Virus record (IMG/VR): IMGVR_UViG_3300032562_000003
Span: 62,001 to 126,000 of that record
Direction: 5' to 3' (one strand)
Source of the DNA: a virus
Length of the DNA: 64,000 nt
Position 1 is the stretch's first letter; each line of letters opens with the position of its first letter. A model generated the notes under the pieces. The model saw nothing but the letters and a program-made list of their open reading frames with translations. It was not told where the DNA came from and ran no database searches. Made by a program: the position numbers and the translations under genes. Below are positions 15,516 through 23,837 of the stretch, piece after piece.

Positions 15516-16513
15516 CGTTTCATAGACATCGGATTAGTTTTAACCGCGGCCATCATAACCGCATTACTTGGATTTTTTATATAACGAATAAGGTATCCAT
15601 CAGACTCAACTGCAACTAGTTGCATTTGTTCAGTTGGGTTTTCTATGTATTGAATTATCTCAGGATCGGATGTTATTGCTGCTAATTTAACTGCATTACT
15701 TGGATTTTTTATATATTCTAGAGCTAGCAATGCCGAATCCGTAACTGCTGCTATTTTTTGTTTCTCAGTTGGGTTTTTTATGTATTTTAACATCTCAGCT
15801 GGACGATTGATAAACGCATCATTCCATATCTTTTTAGAAAAATAATGCGAGACTGATCTTACTTGTTCTATACCGAGTTCATTATCAGCCTCATCCATAA
15901 ACTGGGCAGTTTCAAAATGAAACTGCCACTTGTTCGGAAATTTCTTGAATAGAATTATATATATCTTGCCTTTTGTATTATAATGATTGAAATAATTTTC
16001 ACCCTTTGTGGCTGCTGTACACCACCGCGTGCCTCTACCATAATAACATGCTGCTGCCTCATCTTCTGGTATGATTATTCTTACATTATCATCTTCAAAA
16101 TAAAGAGTAGATTTTCCTTTGTTGACCTCCTTCGGATCAGTATTCAATTGTGAATACTTTGACATCATGGTATCTTCAAATTCTTTATATGTTTTAAATT
16201 TGTTGATGTCAGCGTCTTCTGGTTGAATTTGTCTTCTCTTCTTGCCTATATTATATGAACTTAAAACATCCATTCTGTTTAGGTCTTCGAACGGTACTCC
16301 GCCTTTGGCATACATACGAGCCAACCACTGAGTATATTCTTTATTTGGAGTTGGATCCTTAGTCTCTATCTTTTCTAAAATATCAGATGGTGTTATTCCG
16401 GACCTATAGGTCCTATAGGTGTTATCTTCGTACGCAACATGAATGAGCTTATCACCCAAAGTAGCGGCGGTCTTTGTTCTGTCATATTCAATAAGAAATT
16501 CATTTGCTCGCAT
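15500..16513 (-). CDS. putative injected virion protein, WCTA family with NP repeats (truncated)
   Basis: It begins 'MRANEFLIE', a T4 capsid-targeting-like tag with a possible prohead-protease site L-I-E. Residues about 40-110 share 'YTQWLARMYAKGG' and 'DINKFKTYKEFEDTM' with the gene at 30087-31376; the core 'AAACYYGRGTRWCTAATKG' (about 150-170) defines the WCTA family of this window. The C-terminal part is 22-residue repeats ('YIKNPSNAVKLAAI'-type, DUF4116-like). The frame ends early at an AT-tract frameshift, and more repeats follow at 15127-15499. Biochemical activity is unknown; conserved Cys, Trp and His suggest an enzyme or metal site. Confidence 0.75.
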   Translation of the reverse strand: MRANEFLIEYDRTKTAATLGDKLIHVAYEDNTYRTYRSGITPSDILEKIETKDPTPNKEYTQWLARMYAKGGVPFEDLNRMDVLSSYNIGKKRRQIQPEDADINKFKTYKEFEDTMMSKYSQLNTDPKEVNKGKSTLYFEDDNVRIIIPEDEAAACYYGRGTRWCTAATKGENYFNHYNTKGKIYIILFKKFPNKWQFHFETAQFMDEADNELGIEQVRSVSHYFSKKIWNDAFINRPAEMLKYIKNPTEKQKIAAVTDSALLALEYIKNPSNAVKLAAITSDPEIIQYIENPTEQMQLVAVESDGYLIRYIKNPSNAVMMAAVKTNPMSMKRYIYR

Positions 16514-16524
16514 GTATACACCAA

Positions 16525-17100
16525 TTATTGGAATATATAATGATGACGTTCACCATAAATTTTAATGTATTTGCCAGCTAAGAGGTCGGCCATCGCTTCG
16601 ATTGGGCTACCAGGATAGCTGTCACCAGGCTTAATCATACCTAGTTCACTTTGACGACAGTGTACGATTTCATGGAATACCGTTCTAAGAATATCTACTA
16701 GGTTTCTGTTCTTAGCATAAACCCAGATCGTGGGATCACCTTCAGTGTGCCTGCCAGTATGATGATTATGCTGAGCTTCTTCGGTGTCGTAGCTGAGGTC
16801 TACTTTAATGGGATTCTTTAGATGAACTCTACGTGAAGCCCATTCTGCAAACTTTTGTACTTCTTCGGGAATATTTAATTCTTCATCGGTTTCATCTAAC
16901 TTATTTTTGATCCAACTGTCAGGTGTAGAGCTATATCGCTTCACAAAAAGGTCGTGCAGGGCCTTACCAGTAATGTGATGCTTAGCAGCAATCTTTCGCA
17001 TTAGTTGGTCAATAGTGTTATAGTCGTGCTTTTCTAAAGATGGTAGCTTTTTGGCTAACTCACTAGCAGCAGACTCTAGAATGATTTCATTTCCGATCAT
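16525..17100 (-). CDS. putative metallopeptidase-like virion protein
   Basis: It begins 'MIGNEIILE', a capsid-targeting-like tag with I-L-E. Residues 25-67 form a helical module ('IDQLMRKIAAKHHITGKALH') that recurs at the C-terminus of the nucleotidyltransferase fusion at 36277-37911. Near residue 145, 'VFHEIVHCRQSELG' has the HExxH zinc-protease motif, followed by 'PIEAMADLLAGKY', a plausible third ligand Glu. A GATAAATAT promoter-like element lies 5 bases before the ATG, which would give an almost leaderless transcript. It probably works as a packaged, injected peptidase; this is inference. Confidence 0.65.
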   Translation of the reverse strand: MIGNEIILESAASELAKKLPSLEKHDYNTIDQLMRKIAAKHHITGKALHDLFVKRYSSTPDSWIKNKLDETDEELNIPEEVQKFAEWASRRVHLKNPIKVDLSYDTEEAQHNHHTGRHTEGDPTIWVYAKNRNLVDILRTVFHEIVHCRQSELGMIKPGDSYPGSPIEAMADLLAGKYIKIYGERHHYIFQ

Positions 17101-17105
17101 GAATA

Positions 17106-17113
17106 TATTTATC
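17106..17113 (-). promoter_or_regulatory. putative late promoter, GATAAATA
   Basis: GATAAATA lies on the minus strand 5 bases upstream of the peptidase-like gene at 16525-17100, downstream of a hairpin. Confidence 0.5.
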
Positions 17114-17124
17114 TTACATATGAA

Positions 17125-17152
17125 TAACGGCGGAGATTGCTCCCCGCCGTTA
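17125..17152 (-). terminator. GC-rich hairpin after the outer-membrane protein gene
   Basis: TAACGGCGG pairs with CCGCCGTTA around a short inner stem and a GCAA tetraloop. It has no good T-run, so it may be a Rho-dependent stop, an RNA stabiliser or a weak terminator separating the curli/cyclase block from the next genes. Confidence 0.55.
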
Positions 17153-17173
17153 CTTTAATCAGTTCAAGTTTTA

Positions 17174-17734
17174 TTAAAAGTTGCGAGTATAGTTAACACC
17201 CAAGATGTCAGAGGTGACACTATTGCTACGAGTGCGATAGTAATTTACACCTACAATATTATCTTCGGTGATAGCAAAAGCGACACCGCCGTTAAGACGA
17301 TCTTCTGTAAAGGTAGGAGTGTTAGGTCCTTGACGATGACGATAACCAACGTTTACTGATACCGGGCCGTATACTTCATGCGAAACAGAAGCACCGTATC
17401 CCCAGAAGTTAAAGTCCTTATTAGTGTTCAGTGAACGGCCATACTCACCATAAGCAGCAGGAGTAAATCCTGCAACTGTGGGAAGTGCAGGGCCGCCTTG
17501 CAGCACGATCTTGCTGTTTAGAGTACCGTTATGATACGGTTGAGACCCGGTGAACTCGGCGCCGACATTAGCAATATTGGCAACAGTTTCACTATAGGTT
17601 AGACGATATTCAGTTGAGTTTGCTATCTTAGCAGGTTGCGGATCAATAGTACGAACTTCACCGGTGATAGATTCAGCAAGAGCCGGAGTAGCAACAGCCG
17701 CCGCAAGTGCTGCGATCAAGAATAACTTATTCAT
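17174..17734 (-). CDS. outer-membrane beta-barrel-like protein with signal peptide
   Basis: A clear signal peptide, 'MNKLFLIAALAAAVATPALA', with cleavage after ALA. The mature part (about 166 aa) alternates polar and hydrophobic residues in strand-length segments and ends in 'GVNYTRNF', a terminal Phe after an alternating strand as in proteins folded by BamA. It probably inserts in the host outer membrane as a small barrel of about 8 strands. It is the last gene of the curli/FecR/cyclase block and is followed by a hairpin. A receptor-blocking (superinfection exclusion) or surface-modifying role is inference. Confidence 0.7.
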   Translation of the reverse strand: MNKLFLIAALAAAVATPALAESITGEVRTIDPQPAKIANSTEYRLTYSETVANIANVGAEFTGSQPYHNGTLNSKIVLQGGPALPTVAGFTPAAYGEYGRSLNTNKDFNFWGYGASVSHEVYGPVSVNVGYRHRQGPNTPTFTEDRLNGGVAFAITEDNIVGVNYYRTRSNSVTSDILGVNYTRNF

Positions 17735-17839
17735 AGATTGTATTTCCTTTTGTTAATCTGGCTTTTAAGGCCAGTGTATTGGTACCTGTGTAAGTCTTAT
17801 ATTGGTACCCACAAGAACCTATTAAGGAGCTTGAGATAT

Positions 17840-17847
17840 ATATTTAG
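17840..17847 (-). promoter_or_regulatory. weak late-type promoter, CTAAATAT
   Basis: CTAAATAT lies 106 bases upstream of the outer-membrane protein ATG. The leader between them contains a short hairpin (CTGGC/GCCAG) and two copies of TATTGGTACC about 20 bases apart. Confidence 0.35.
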
Positions 17848-17886
17848 TATGTATAACACTACTATAAACATATAACATATTGTAAG

Positions 17887-19923
17887 TTACTTTGAAGTTG
17901 CCCTATACACTCCATCCCAGTTAACTGGTGGATTCTTAGCATATTCCTCTATACGGTCAATCATTTCCGTGTAGTACTTGTTTAGCTCTCCGCTCCAGAA
18001 CTTCTTCATATTAGAAGCATATGTTCTAGCAGAGTCCCATTCACCCTTACGATAGCTATCCAAGAATCTCAAGTGTTGTTTTTCTCCCGATGCATCATAT
18101 GAAGATAGGACAGTATAGATGCGAGCCGGTTCAGTTTTTCCTTTGACTGCAATAAGATCAAGTTCTACTACCTGATATTCATCTCTCACGTATTCGGCAG
18201 TTTTTGGTCCGATGATGATTTTGACCCCGTACGGTTTAGATTGACCTTCGAGGCGAGATGCAAGATTGACGCCGTCCCCAAGACAAGTATAGTCAAACCG
18301 CTGAGTGCTACCCATATTACCAACAACCACAGTATCAGTATTAATACCGAGGCCCATTCCAAAAGCCGGGACTCCTTCCAGTGTAATCTCATCGTTAAAT
18401 CTCTCTAATGCCTTCATCATCTCAAACGCCGTCTTGACAGCATCCTTAGCGTGTTGTTGATTACTAAGAGGTGCATTCCAAAATGCCATCTGAGCATCAC
18501 CTATGTACTTATCGAGGGTGCCGTTGTTCTCTAGAATTGCTTTTGTCATCGCAGTCATATAGCGATTCATGATCTTTGTAAGACCTTGAACATCTTTGCC
18601 GTAATGTTCAGAAATAGTAGTAAATCCACGAACATCTGTAAACATAATAGAAAGTTCTCTAGAATCACCTCCAAGTTGTAATAGTTCTGGATTCTTTTGT
18701 AATTTTTCAACCATAGCTGGAGATAGATAAGTTCCAAATTGCTTTTTGATTTGTTGCTTCTGTAAGAATTCTGAGATAAACTTGATTGTATAAATGTGCA
18801 AATAAAGTATCATTGCAATAAGTGCATTAAATGTTACATCTATTAGAATATGATTATGATTAAACATATAAACGGGGAAGTAAAGATAAACACCAATAAG
18901 AGCTATAATCCAAACTACAGAGAATCTTACTTTAGATAACAAAATGATTCCGAGAGCCAATACTACTAAAAGTGCATAATCCAATATTCCAGCCCAGTTT
19001 GGAATAGAAACTGTATCTCCATTAATTAGAGTTTGAAGAAGACTAGCTTGAACTGCTTGTGGAAATTGTGCACCAACTGGAGTAGCTACTGGATTGGCCA
19101 CACCTGAAGCAGTTACACCAAGAATTACAATTTTATTAAGCAAATCTGGAGTTTTGTCTCCAATATCAAATTGAGTAAACTTATAGTTCCAGTTCACAAA
19201 TACTCTAGAGTACTCATCTGTTTTAATAGTATTGAATGATGGAATTCTTAAAGCTTCCACACCAGTCTCGTTAATCTTAGCTTGATAAGATGGATCACCG
19301 GAAATTGCTCTTAACATTTCCATAGAAAAAGATGGATAGTATTCACCTTGAGACATTGATAATAAAGGTACACGGCGAACAACACCATCAGATTCCGGTA
19401 AAGTAGAAGTTACACCAATACCAACAGCAGCATCTTGAAATTCTGAAATATTATTAAGAACTGAAGGATAATTTGGCAAAAACTGTGTAGTTTTACCATC
19501 TCCAATTATAGCCACACCAGTTTTACGAATATTTTGATTTGGCTTAGATTGCGTCGATAGTGTCTGAGATAAAATTATTGGATGCTGTTTTAAAGTAGCA
19601 GTAAGATTTTTGTCTGTATTAAATCTATCTGGTTCAGAAAAGATTATTGTATTTCCAATTACACCAACACGATGTAAATACAAATCGTTGATTATTTTAG
19701 AATAAGTTTCTCTTGGAAAAGGATATTGTCCATATTTCTCTATAGTCTTATCTGATATATTTGCAATTACAATCTGTTCAGACTGTTTTGCTGGACCACG
19801 CATAAGATAATCATAGTATTTTAATTTGATTGCATCTACCAAAAATGGATTGGATATTTTAATAGTAAGTAATAGAGCAAAAGTAATAATCGCAAGCCAA
19901 GGCGATAGAAGAATCTTTTTCAT
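17887..19923 (-). CDS. CHASE2-domain class III adenylate cyclase, membrane-bound
   Basis: An N-terminal membrane anchor (about 8-27) is followed by a periplasmic CHASE2 sensor (about 30-300), three membrane helices (about 312-385) and a cytoplasmic class III cyclase domain (about 415-605). Catalytic residues are intact: metal Asp D430 ('FTDVRGF') and D476 ('YIGDAQMAFW'), transition-state N553 and R557 ('GDGVNLASRLEG'). Lys472 and Thr546 at the base-recognition positions fit class IIIb adenylate cyclases. It would make cAMP in the host in response to an envelope signal. FecR-domain and CHASE2-cyclase genes are common neighbours in bacteria, as here. The N-terminal two thirds look more AT-rich than the C-terminal third. 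Confidence 0.9.
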   Translation of the reverse strand: MKKILLSPWLAIITFALLLTIKISNPFLVDAIKLKYYDYLMRGPAKQSEQIVIANISDKTIEKYGQYPFPRETYSKIINDLYLHRVGVIGNTIIFSEPDRFNTDKNLTATLKQHPIILSQTLSTQSKPNQNIRKTGVAIIGDGKTTQFLPNYPSVLNNISEFQDAAVGIGVTSTLPESDGVVRRVPLLSMSQGEYYPSFSMEMLRAISGDPSYQAKINETGVEALRIPSFNTIKTDEYSRVFVNWNYKFTQFDIGDKTPDLLNKIVILGVTASGVANPVATPVGAQFPQAVQASLLQTLINGDTVSIPNWAGILDYALLVVLALGIILLSKVRFSVVWIIALIGVYLYFPVYMFNHNHILIDVTFNALIAMILYLHIYTIKFISEFLQKQQIKKQFGTYLSPAMVEKLQKNPELLQLGGDSRELSIMFTDVRGFTTISEHYGKDVQGLTKIMNRYMTAMTKAILENNGTLDKYIGDAQMAFWNAPLSNQQHAKDAVKTAFEMMKALERFNDEITLEGVPAFGMGLGINTDTVVVGNMGSTQRFDYTCLGDGVNLASRLEGQSKPYGVKIIIGPKTAEYVRDEYQVVELDLIAVKGKTEPARIYTVLSSYDASGEKQHLRFLDSYRKGEWDSARTYASNMKKFWSGELNKYYTEMIDRIEEYAKNPPVNWDGVYRATSK

Positions 19924-19942
19924 AGTATAATCCCCGTTTTAA

Positions 19943-21082
19943 TTATTTATTTGCTATATTAGTTTGAATTATAGTTATATGACCATTTGGTCTACCGGTT
20001 CCTGATGTTGGCCATTTCTGCTCAGAGAAGTTATAATAATCATAAGATCCGTCTTGTATTGTTGTAATATCTACACCAGTTGCTTTTGGTAAAACCACAG
20101 TAACAACTTCTAGTTTAGCTTGAGATAATAAAGAATATGCCCAACCAATTTGAATTTGTTTTTTCAAAAGTGGAGAAATATCTGTATATAAAGTCTGTTT
20201 TAATGGAGCATCAGAATTATATTCTTCATATACTTGTAATAATTCTGACGGAGTTGGAGTTCTTTGAAGAGCAGCAAACACTTGATTTAAATCATCCGTT
20301 CCAGTATTAGGATCTTGGTTATTGTCTGCGGCCGCCCCAGCTGGATTTACTTTATTCTTAATATCTTTTCTAGCTTGTGTTAATAGATTAGCTCCTCCTT
20401 CAAGAGAAGGAGTTGAAAGTTGAATATTATTATCTGCCGATCTTCCTTCCATACTAATTACTGATGGAGTGCTTGGGGGACCAGAAGATGTTTCTACGAC
20501 TGTAGCCTGGAATGGTTTATCCATTTTAACTACTCCAGCAGCAGTAGCTACTTCAATAGCTCCAGTTTCACATTCTTTATCCATTCTAATCTCACCATTA
20601 TTCATAAAGCATTCTGGAACTAAAATTACTGTAGTTCTTCCTACTTCATCTACAGACATAAGGAAATCTGTTCCACGAACAGCTATGGTGGCAGTTGGAG
20701 TTCTAATATCTACTGAATTTGGATTGTTGTGAGCAATTGCTCCGGAGGTATATCGTACTGTTCCTAAAGCTACTTTAAGTCCAAGTTTTCCTTTAGATTT
20801 CTCATTATCATCATATACAAAATCATCAATGACTAATTTACTATTTTCAGTAATGTTAACTTTAGTCTGATCATTAAATGTAATTCCAAACTTACCCTGA
20901 CTATTAGTTATGATGGTGTCCATCTTCTCTATACCTGAACTTTTATTTGCCGGTATAGTAGAAGATGAACGTTTTATTTGTCCGCCGCCTTTAAAATCTG
21001 TTATTGCACCAATACTAGCAAAAGCTGGAGTAGCTAACAGAAGAAAAAAACTAGTGGCCAGTCTTAATGTTAATGTTACCAT
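19943..21082 (-). CDS. FecR-domain secreted protein
   Basis: The ATG at 21082 is chosen over an upstream TTG because a GGAA site precedes it and a signal peptide follows directly (hydrophobic 'FFLLLATPAFA', cut after AFA). Residues about 30-190 form a FecR domain: 'GKFGITFNDQTKVNITENS', 'KLGLKVALGTVRYTSG', and 'IRTPTATIAVRGTDFLMSV', the hallmark 'TPxAxxxVRGT' segment. The rest is low-complexity linker and a C-terminal 'HITIIQTN' strand. It overlaps the curlin-like gene by 32 bases and lies 20 bases before the cyclase. It is probably the periplasmic partner of the CHASE2 sensor. Confidence 0.85.
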   Translation of the reverse strand: MVTLTLRLATSFFLLLATPAFASIGAITDFKGGGQIKRSSSTIPANKSSGIEKMDTIITNSQGKFGITFNDQTKVNITENSKLVIDDFVYDDNEKSKGKLGLKVALGTVRYTSGAIAHNNPNSVDIRTPTATIAVRGTDFLMSVDEVGRTTVILVPECFMNNGEIRMDKECETGAIEVATAAGVVKMDKPFQATVVETSSGPPSTPSVISMEGRSADNNIQLSTPSLEGGANLLTQARKDIKNKVNPAGAAADNNQDPNTGTDDLNQVFAALQRTPTPSELLQVYEEYNSDAPLKQTLYTDISPLLKKQIQIGWAYSLLSQAKLEVVTVVLPKATGVDITTIQDGSYDYYNFSEQKWPTSGTGRPNGHITIIQTNIANK

Positions 21083-21857
21083 TATTTCCAACACTTGTCA
21101 CATTAATAACAGTTTCAGTAGCTCCATATTGTTGTGTAGTAATAGCATTTCCAGTTCCTGTTAGATTTACATATAGACTGTGCCCATATGTGCCACCAAG
21201 GTCTGTTTGTGTAGTATTTAAAGTATTGTAATCACCAGATACTAAGATTGTTTGAGAAGCATTTGGTGAAATTGCAGACATTGTTAATGAGTTATTTCCA
21301 CCAGTAATATCAAGGGTAGTTGTAATATTAGCACCTGCACCATGATAATTTAGAGAATTACTATCACCTGTAAATCTAGCATTAAAGTTTAGACCGGTAC
21401 AACTCGCGTCGCCTAAACTACTTCCACAACGAATTAGAGCATAGTTGCTATTTCCAATTTGTTGAAGAGATAATGAAGCATTATCTGTTCCAGCAGTACC
21501 AGATACAACTGAGATTAGGGCTTCATTATTATTACCAGTTTGAATACCAATAATAGATTGGTTAGCTCCTCTCAAATATACAGGATCTGTAAAAGTACCA
21601 AAGATATTTGTCTGGCCAGTTTGTTTAATATTAATATTAACATTATCACCAGATTGATTAATATAAACATCATTTGTCGTTGACATACTATCAGCATTAT
21701 TTTGATTTGGTGAAGTTGCTATAATAGATGGTGCTGATGGCGCACCAGGTAATGCCGCAGTTGCTGGAGTTGCGGGACCAGTTGGCGATGCAGTTTGAGC
21801 TAATGCTGGTGTAGTAAATAGCATCGCCATTATTGCTAGTGTTTTTAATAGTTTCAT
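21051..21857 (-). CDS. curlin-like amyloid repeat protein (CsgA/CsgB-like)
   Basis: Signal peptide 'MKLLKTLAIMAMLFTTPALA', then a Pro/Ala/Thr-rich segment, then repeats with the curlin spacing of Gln, Gly and Asn: 'VYINQSGDNVNINIKQTGQT', 'LSLQQIGNSNYALI' and later degenerate copies ending 'VGNNGNINIKTG'. Two Cys around residues 140-150 are unusual for curlins. It directly follows csgG (ATGA overlap), the natural partner that would export it. The repeats are less regular than in CsgA, so it may be a minor subunit or nucleator. Confidence 0.75.
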   Translation of the reverse strand: MKLLKTLAIMAMLFTTPALAQTASPTGPATPATAALPGAPSAPSIIATSPNQNNADSMSTTNDVYINQSGDNVNINIKQTGQTNIFGTFTDPVYLRGANQSIIGIQTGNNNEALISVVSGTAGTDNASLSLQQIGNSNYALIRCGSSLGDASCTGLNFNARFTGDSNSLNYHGAGANITTTLDITGGNNSLTMSAISPNASQTILVSGDYNTLNTTQTDLGGTYGHSLYVNLTGTGNAITTQQYGATETVINVTSVGNNGNINIKTGH

Positions 21858-22675
21858 TTGTGTTTCTCCTGTGTGGTTTTATAATGCCATAGCCCTATTT
21901 TTTCACCACTCTTTATTAATTCAACAACACCTGTTTCTATGGCAGATCGAATAGCATAATTTTCCGGCTCATTCTTAGTTTGTTGTGAATCTATTTCAAA
22001 AGCATTAGTTCCCTGATTAAAGAAAGTAAATGCGCTAATGCCTTCAGAAGTAGACAATAGATTCTTTTCTACAGATACTGAAGTAAGTACTTCTCCAGTC
22101 TGTACAGACACCAATCTCATATTAATTGTTACTTGATCTTGGATATACTGCGTGTTTGGTCCAATACCAAGATATCTAGCACCATTTCCTCCAGTTTTTA
22201 TAGAAGAATTATAATCTATAATTGCGCCTTCTAGCAATACTCCTGCAACTAAAAGTGGAGGAAGAGCTTGAGCCTTATCGCCTTGTTCTTGCTCTCTCAT
22301 TTGACGAATAAGTTGGCGCTCTTTTACTAAATCATCTAATCCTACTCTTTCAACTGGCTTAAACCATTTCCCATTTCCAGCTTCATAAAGTGCTTTTACA
22401 ACGTAAGCATCTGCTCCCTGAGTTACTGCGGTAGAAAATGAACTTACAGTTTGAGAAGGTTTTCTTTGACCAGTTTTATCAATAAATGAATATACCGCAA
22501 TTGGAATAGGTGTACCATCTAATTCTGGAATATTATCAAATATATGCGGTTGAGCTGTATGAGTTATCTTTGGTGAATCTTTTTGAAGAAAAGACTGGTT
22601 TAATGCCGGAATAGATCCACCTAAACAGCCAGATAGAAATACACAAAGAAATGGAACTATAATTATTCTCTTCAT
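21854..22675 (-). CDS. csgG: curli secretion channel CsgG
   Basis: A lipoprotein signal with lipobox 'LSGC' (C17). The body matches E. coli CsgG in order and length (273 vs 277 aa): 'AVYSFIDKTGQRKPS', 'FSTAVTQGADAYVVKAL', 'VGLDDLVKERQLIR', 'GAIIDYNSSIKTGGNGARYL', 'DQVTINMRLVSVQTGEVLTS' and 'AIETGVVELI'. CsgG forms the nonameric outer-membrane pore that secretes curlin subunits. It shares one base with the csgF stop (TGATG) and overlaps the curlin-like gene. csgG/csgF have been reported in some marine T4-like phages (recollection), so a pore role in takeover, lysis or exclusion is also possible. Confidence 0.93.
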   Translation of the reverse strand: MKRIIIVPFLCVFLSGCLGGSIPALNQSFLQKDSPKITHTAQPHIFDNIPELDGTPIPIAVYSFIDKTGQRKPSQTVSSFSTAVTQGADAYVVKALYEAGNGKWFKPVERVGLDDLVKERQLIRQMREQEQGDKAQALPPLLVAGVLLEGAIIDYNSSIKTGGNGARYLGIGPNTQYIQDQVTINMRLVSVQTGEVLTSVSVEKNLLSTSEGISAFTFFNQGTNAFEIDSQQTKNEPENYAIRSAIETGVVELIKSGEKIGLWHYKTTQEKHK

Positions 22676-23124
22676 CAGAATGCAAACGTTGCTATTGGAA
22701 CAGTAACTATAGTTTGATTTCCATTTGTATCTACAACTGTAAGTGTTACACTGGTTCCAGATTTAACATATGATATTGTATCACCAGACAAATTAAACAT
22801 TCCGGAATTAGAAGAACTAGTTCCAGAGAATAGATTATTTGATAGCTGTGTAGCCAATTGAGAATATACTTGGCTTGTGAACAAAGCTATAAATTTTGCG
22901 GTTGGAGTACTGGCAGCAGCATTTTGTTGAGCTATTATAGAATTTTGTTTTGCGGTAGCTATAGTTTGTTTAGCTGATTCTTCTTGTTGATATGTAGAAG
23001 TAGCAAACGTGCCATAGCTGACCCCATTAAATATAGGATCTTTAAATTGTTGAACTAACTCCGAAGCAAATGCCGAACTACTCAAGCACGATGCAAACAG
23101 AGAAAGTAGTATGATCTTCTTCAT
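22675..23124 (-). CDS. csgF: curli assembly factor CsgF
   Basis: The start at 23124 is chosen because GGAG lies 9 bases upstream and the signal peptide begins there ('MKKIILLSLFASCLSSSAFA'). The mature start 'SELVQQFKDPIFNGVSYGTF' corresponds to the CsgF N-terminus ('FRNPNFGG'), the segment that plugs into the CsgG channel. The C-terminal part ends in two strands ('TVVDTNGNQTIVTVPIA') like the E. coli protein. It is the first gene of the csgF-csgG-curlin-fecR-cyclase series. CsgE and CsgD were not seen. Confidence 0.85.
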   Translation of the reverse strand: MKKIILLSLFASCLSSSAFASELVQQFKDPIFNGVSYGTFATSTYQQEESAKQTIATAKQNSIIAQQNAAASTPTAKFIALFTSQVYSQLATQLSNNLFSGTSSSNSGMFNLSGDTISYVKSGTSVTLTVVDTNGNQTIVTVPIATFAF

Positions 23125-23174
23125 AATACATATCTCCAAATATACTAACTATCACTATCAGCAGCTTTCTTATC

Positions 23175-23483
23175 TTAGTCGGTCCTGTGATCAGACCTGC
23201 TTAACTGGTTAATTGCTTTTTCTGCTTCTACTCTTCCATACTCGATTGTCTTGCCGCGTAAATGCAACACTGTTTTGACTTTTTGGTTTAGTCTAATTAG
23301 ATCATTATCTAGCATTCTAATACGGTCTATAAGTGCGATCAAAGTTGTATTAGCTTCGCCCAGCACTGGTTTAACTTCTTTAGTAGCCCACTCCCATACA
23401 TAGAATATGAGATATCCCATACCGACCGCTGCTATGATCGGAAAACCGTACTTGTTTACTAGATCAGCTAAGTCAGATCCCAT
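23175..23483 (-). CDS. holin-like membrane protein, paralogue 1
   Basis: A predicted N-terminal membrane helix (about 12-33, 'YGFPIIAAVGMGYLIFYVW') is followed by an amphipathic helix or coiled coil ('LIALIDRIRMLDNDLIRLNQ'), the layout of small phage holin/XhlA-like proteins. It is homologous to the next gene upstream (23483-23764), sharing 'GFPI-AA-G-GY-F' and 'ALI/L-R-' positions. The two genes are coupled by a TAATG overlap. They lie directly before csgF, so the pair may belong to the same envelope-active operon. Confidence 0.55.
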   Translation of the reverse strand: MGSDLADLVNKYGFPIIAAVGMGYLIFYVWEWATKEVKPVLGEANTTLIALIDRIRMLDNDLIRLNQKVKTVLHLRGKTIEYGRVEAEKAINQLSRSDHRTD

Positions 23484-23764
23484 TAATCTCTCCGTGCATC
23501 TGTTTTACCATCGGCGCGGGCTATTCTATCTATATCTGGTTCTAGCCCTAAAGCGTTAGAAACCATAGTGTCAATACGAATAACATCATGATTCATGGTT
23601 TTTACACGATTGTCAAGCGCCGTGATGATGCCAGCCATACCTTTGATACTACCGGTGACGCCGGCAAGTATGAATTTCAGTGTTAGGAATACGAAGTATC
23701 CTGCACCCATTGCGGCCGCAATAGGAAAACCAACATCAGCAATAAGTTTTAGGAAATTTCCCAT
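23483..23764 (-). CDS. holin-like membrane protein, paralogue 2
   Basis: The start at 23764 ('MGNFLKLIADVGFPIAAAMG') is preferred because an AAAGAGATAGAG purine tract sits just before it; an upstream start would add 12 residues. A single membrane helix (about 10-35) is followed by a helical tail 'ALDNRVKTMNHDVIRIDTMV'. It is similar to the downstream paralogue. A CTAAATAC element lies about 55 bases upstream and a strong terminator just beyond that, so this gene probably starts a transcription unit that can run into the curli genes. Confidence 0.55.
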   Translation of the reverse strand: MGNFLKLIADVGFPIAAAMGAGYFVFLTLKFILAGVTGSIKGMAGIITALDNRVKTMNHDVIRIDTMVSNALGLEPDIDRIARADGKTDARRD

Positions 23765-23818
23765 CTCTATCTCTTTAAACACGAACATGCCATAGCACAA
23801 CTGTACTATGACACATTA

Positions 23819-23826
23819 GTATTTAG
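23819..23826 (-). promoter_or_regulatory. putative late promoter, CTAAATAC
   Basis: CTAAATAC on the minus strand, right after the terminator at 23838-23865 and 55 bases before the holin-like gene start; it may drive the holin-like pair and the csgF-csgG-curlin-fecR-cyclase series. Confidence 0.55.
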
Positions 23827-23837
23827 TCAAAATGGGT

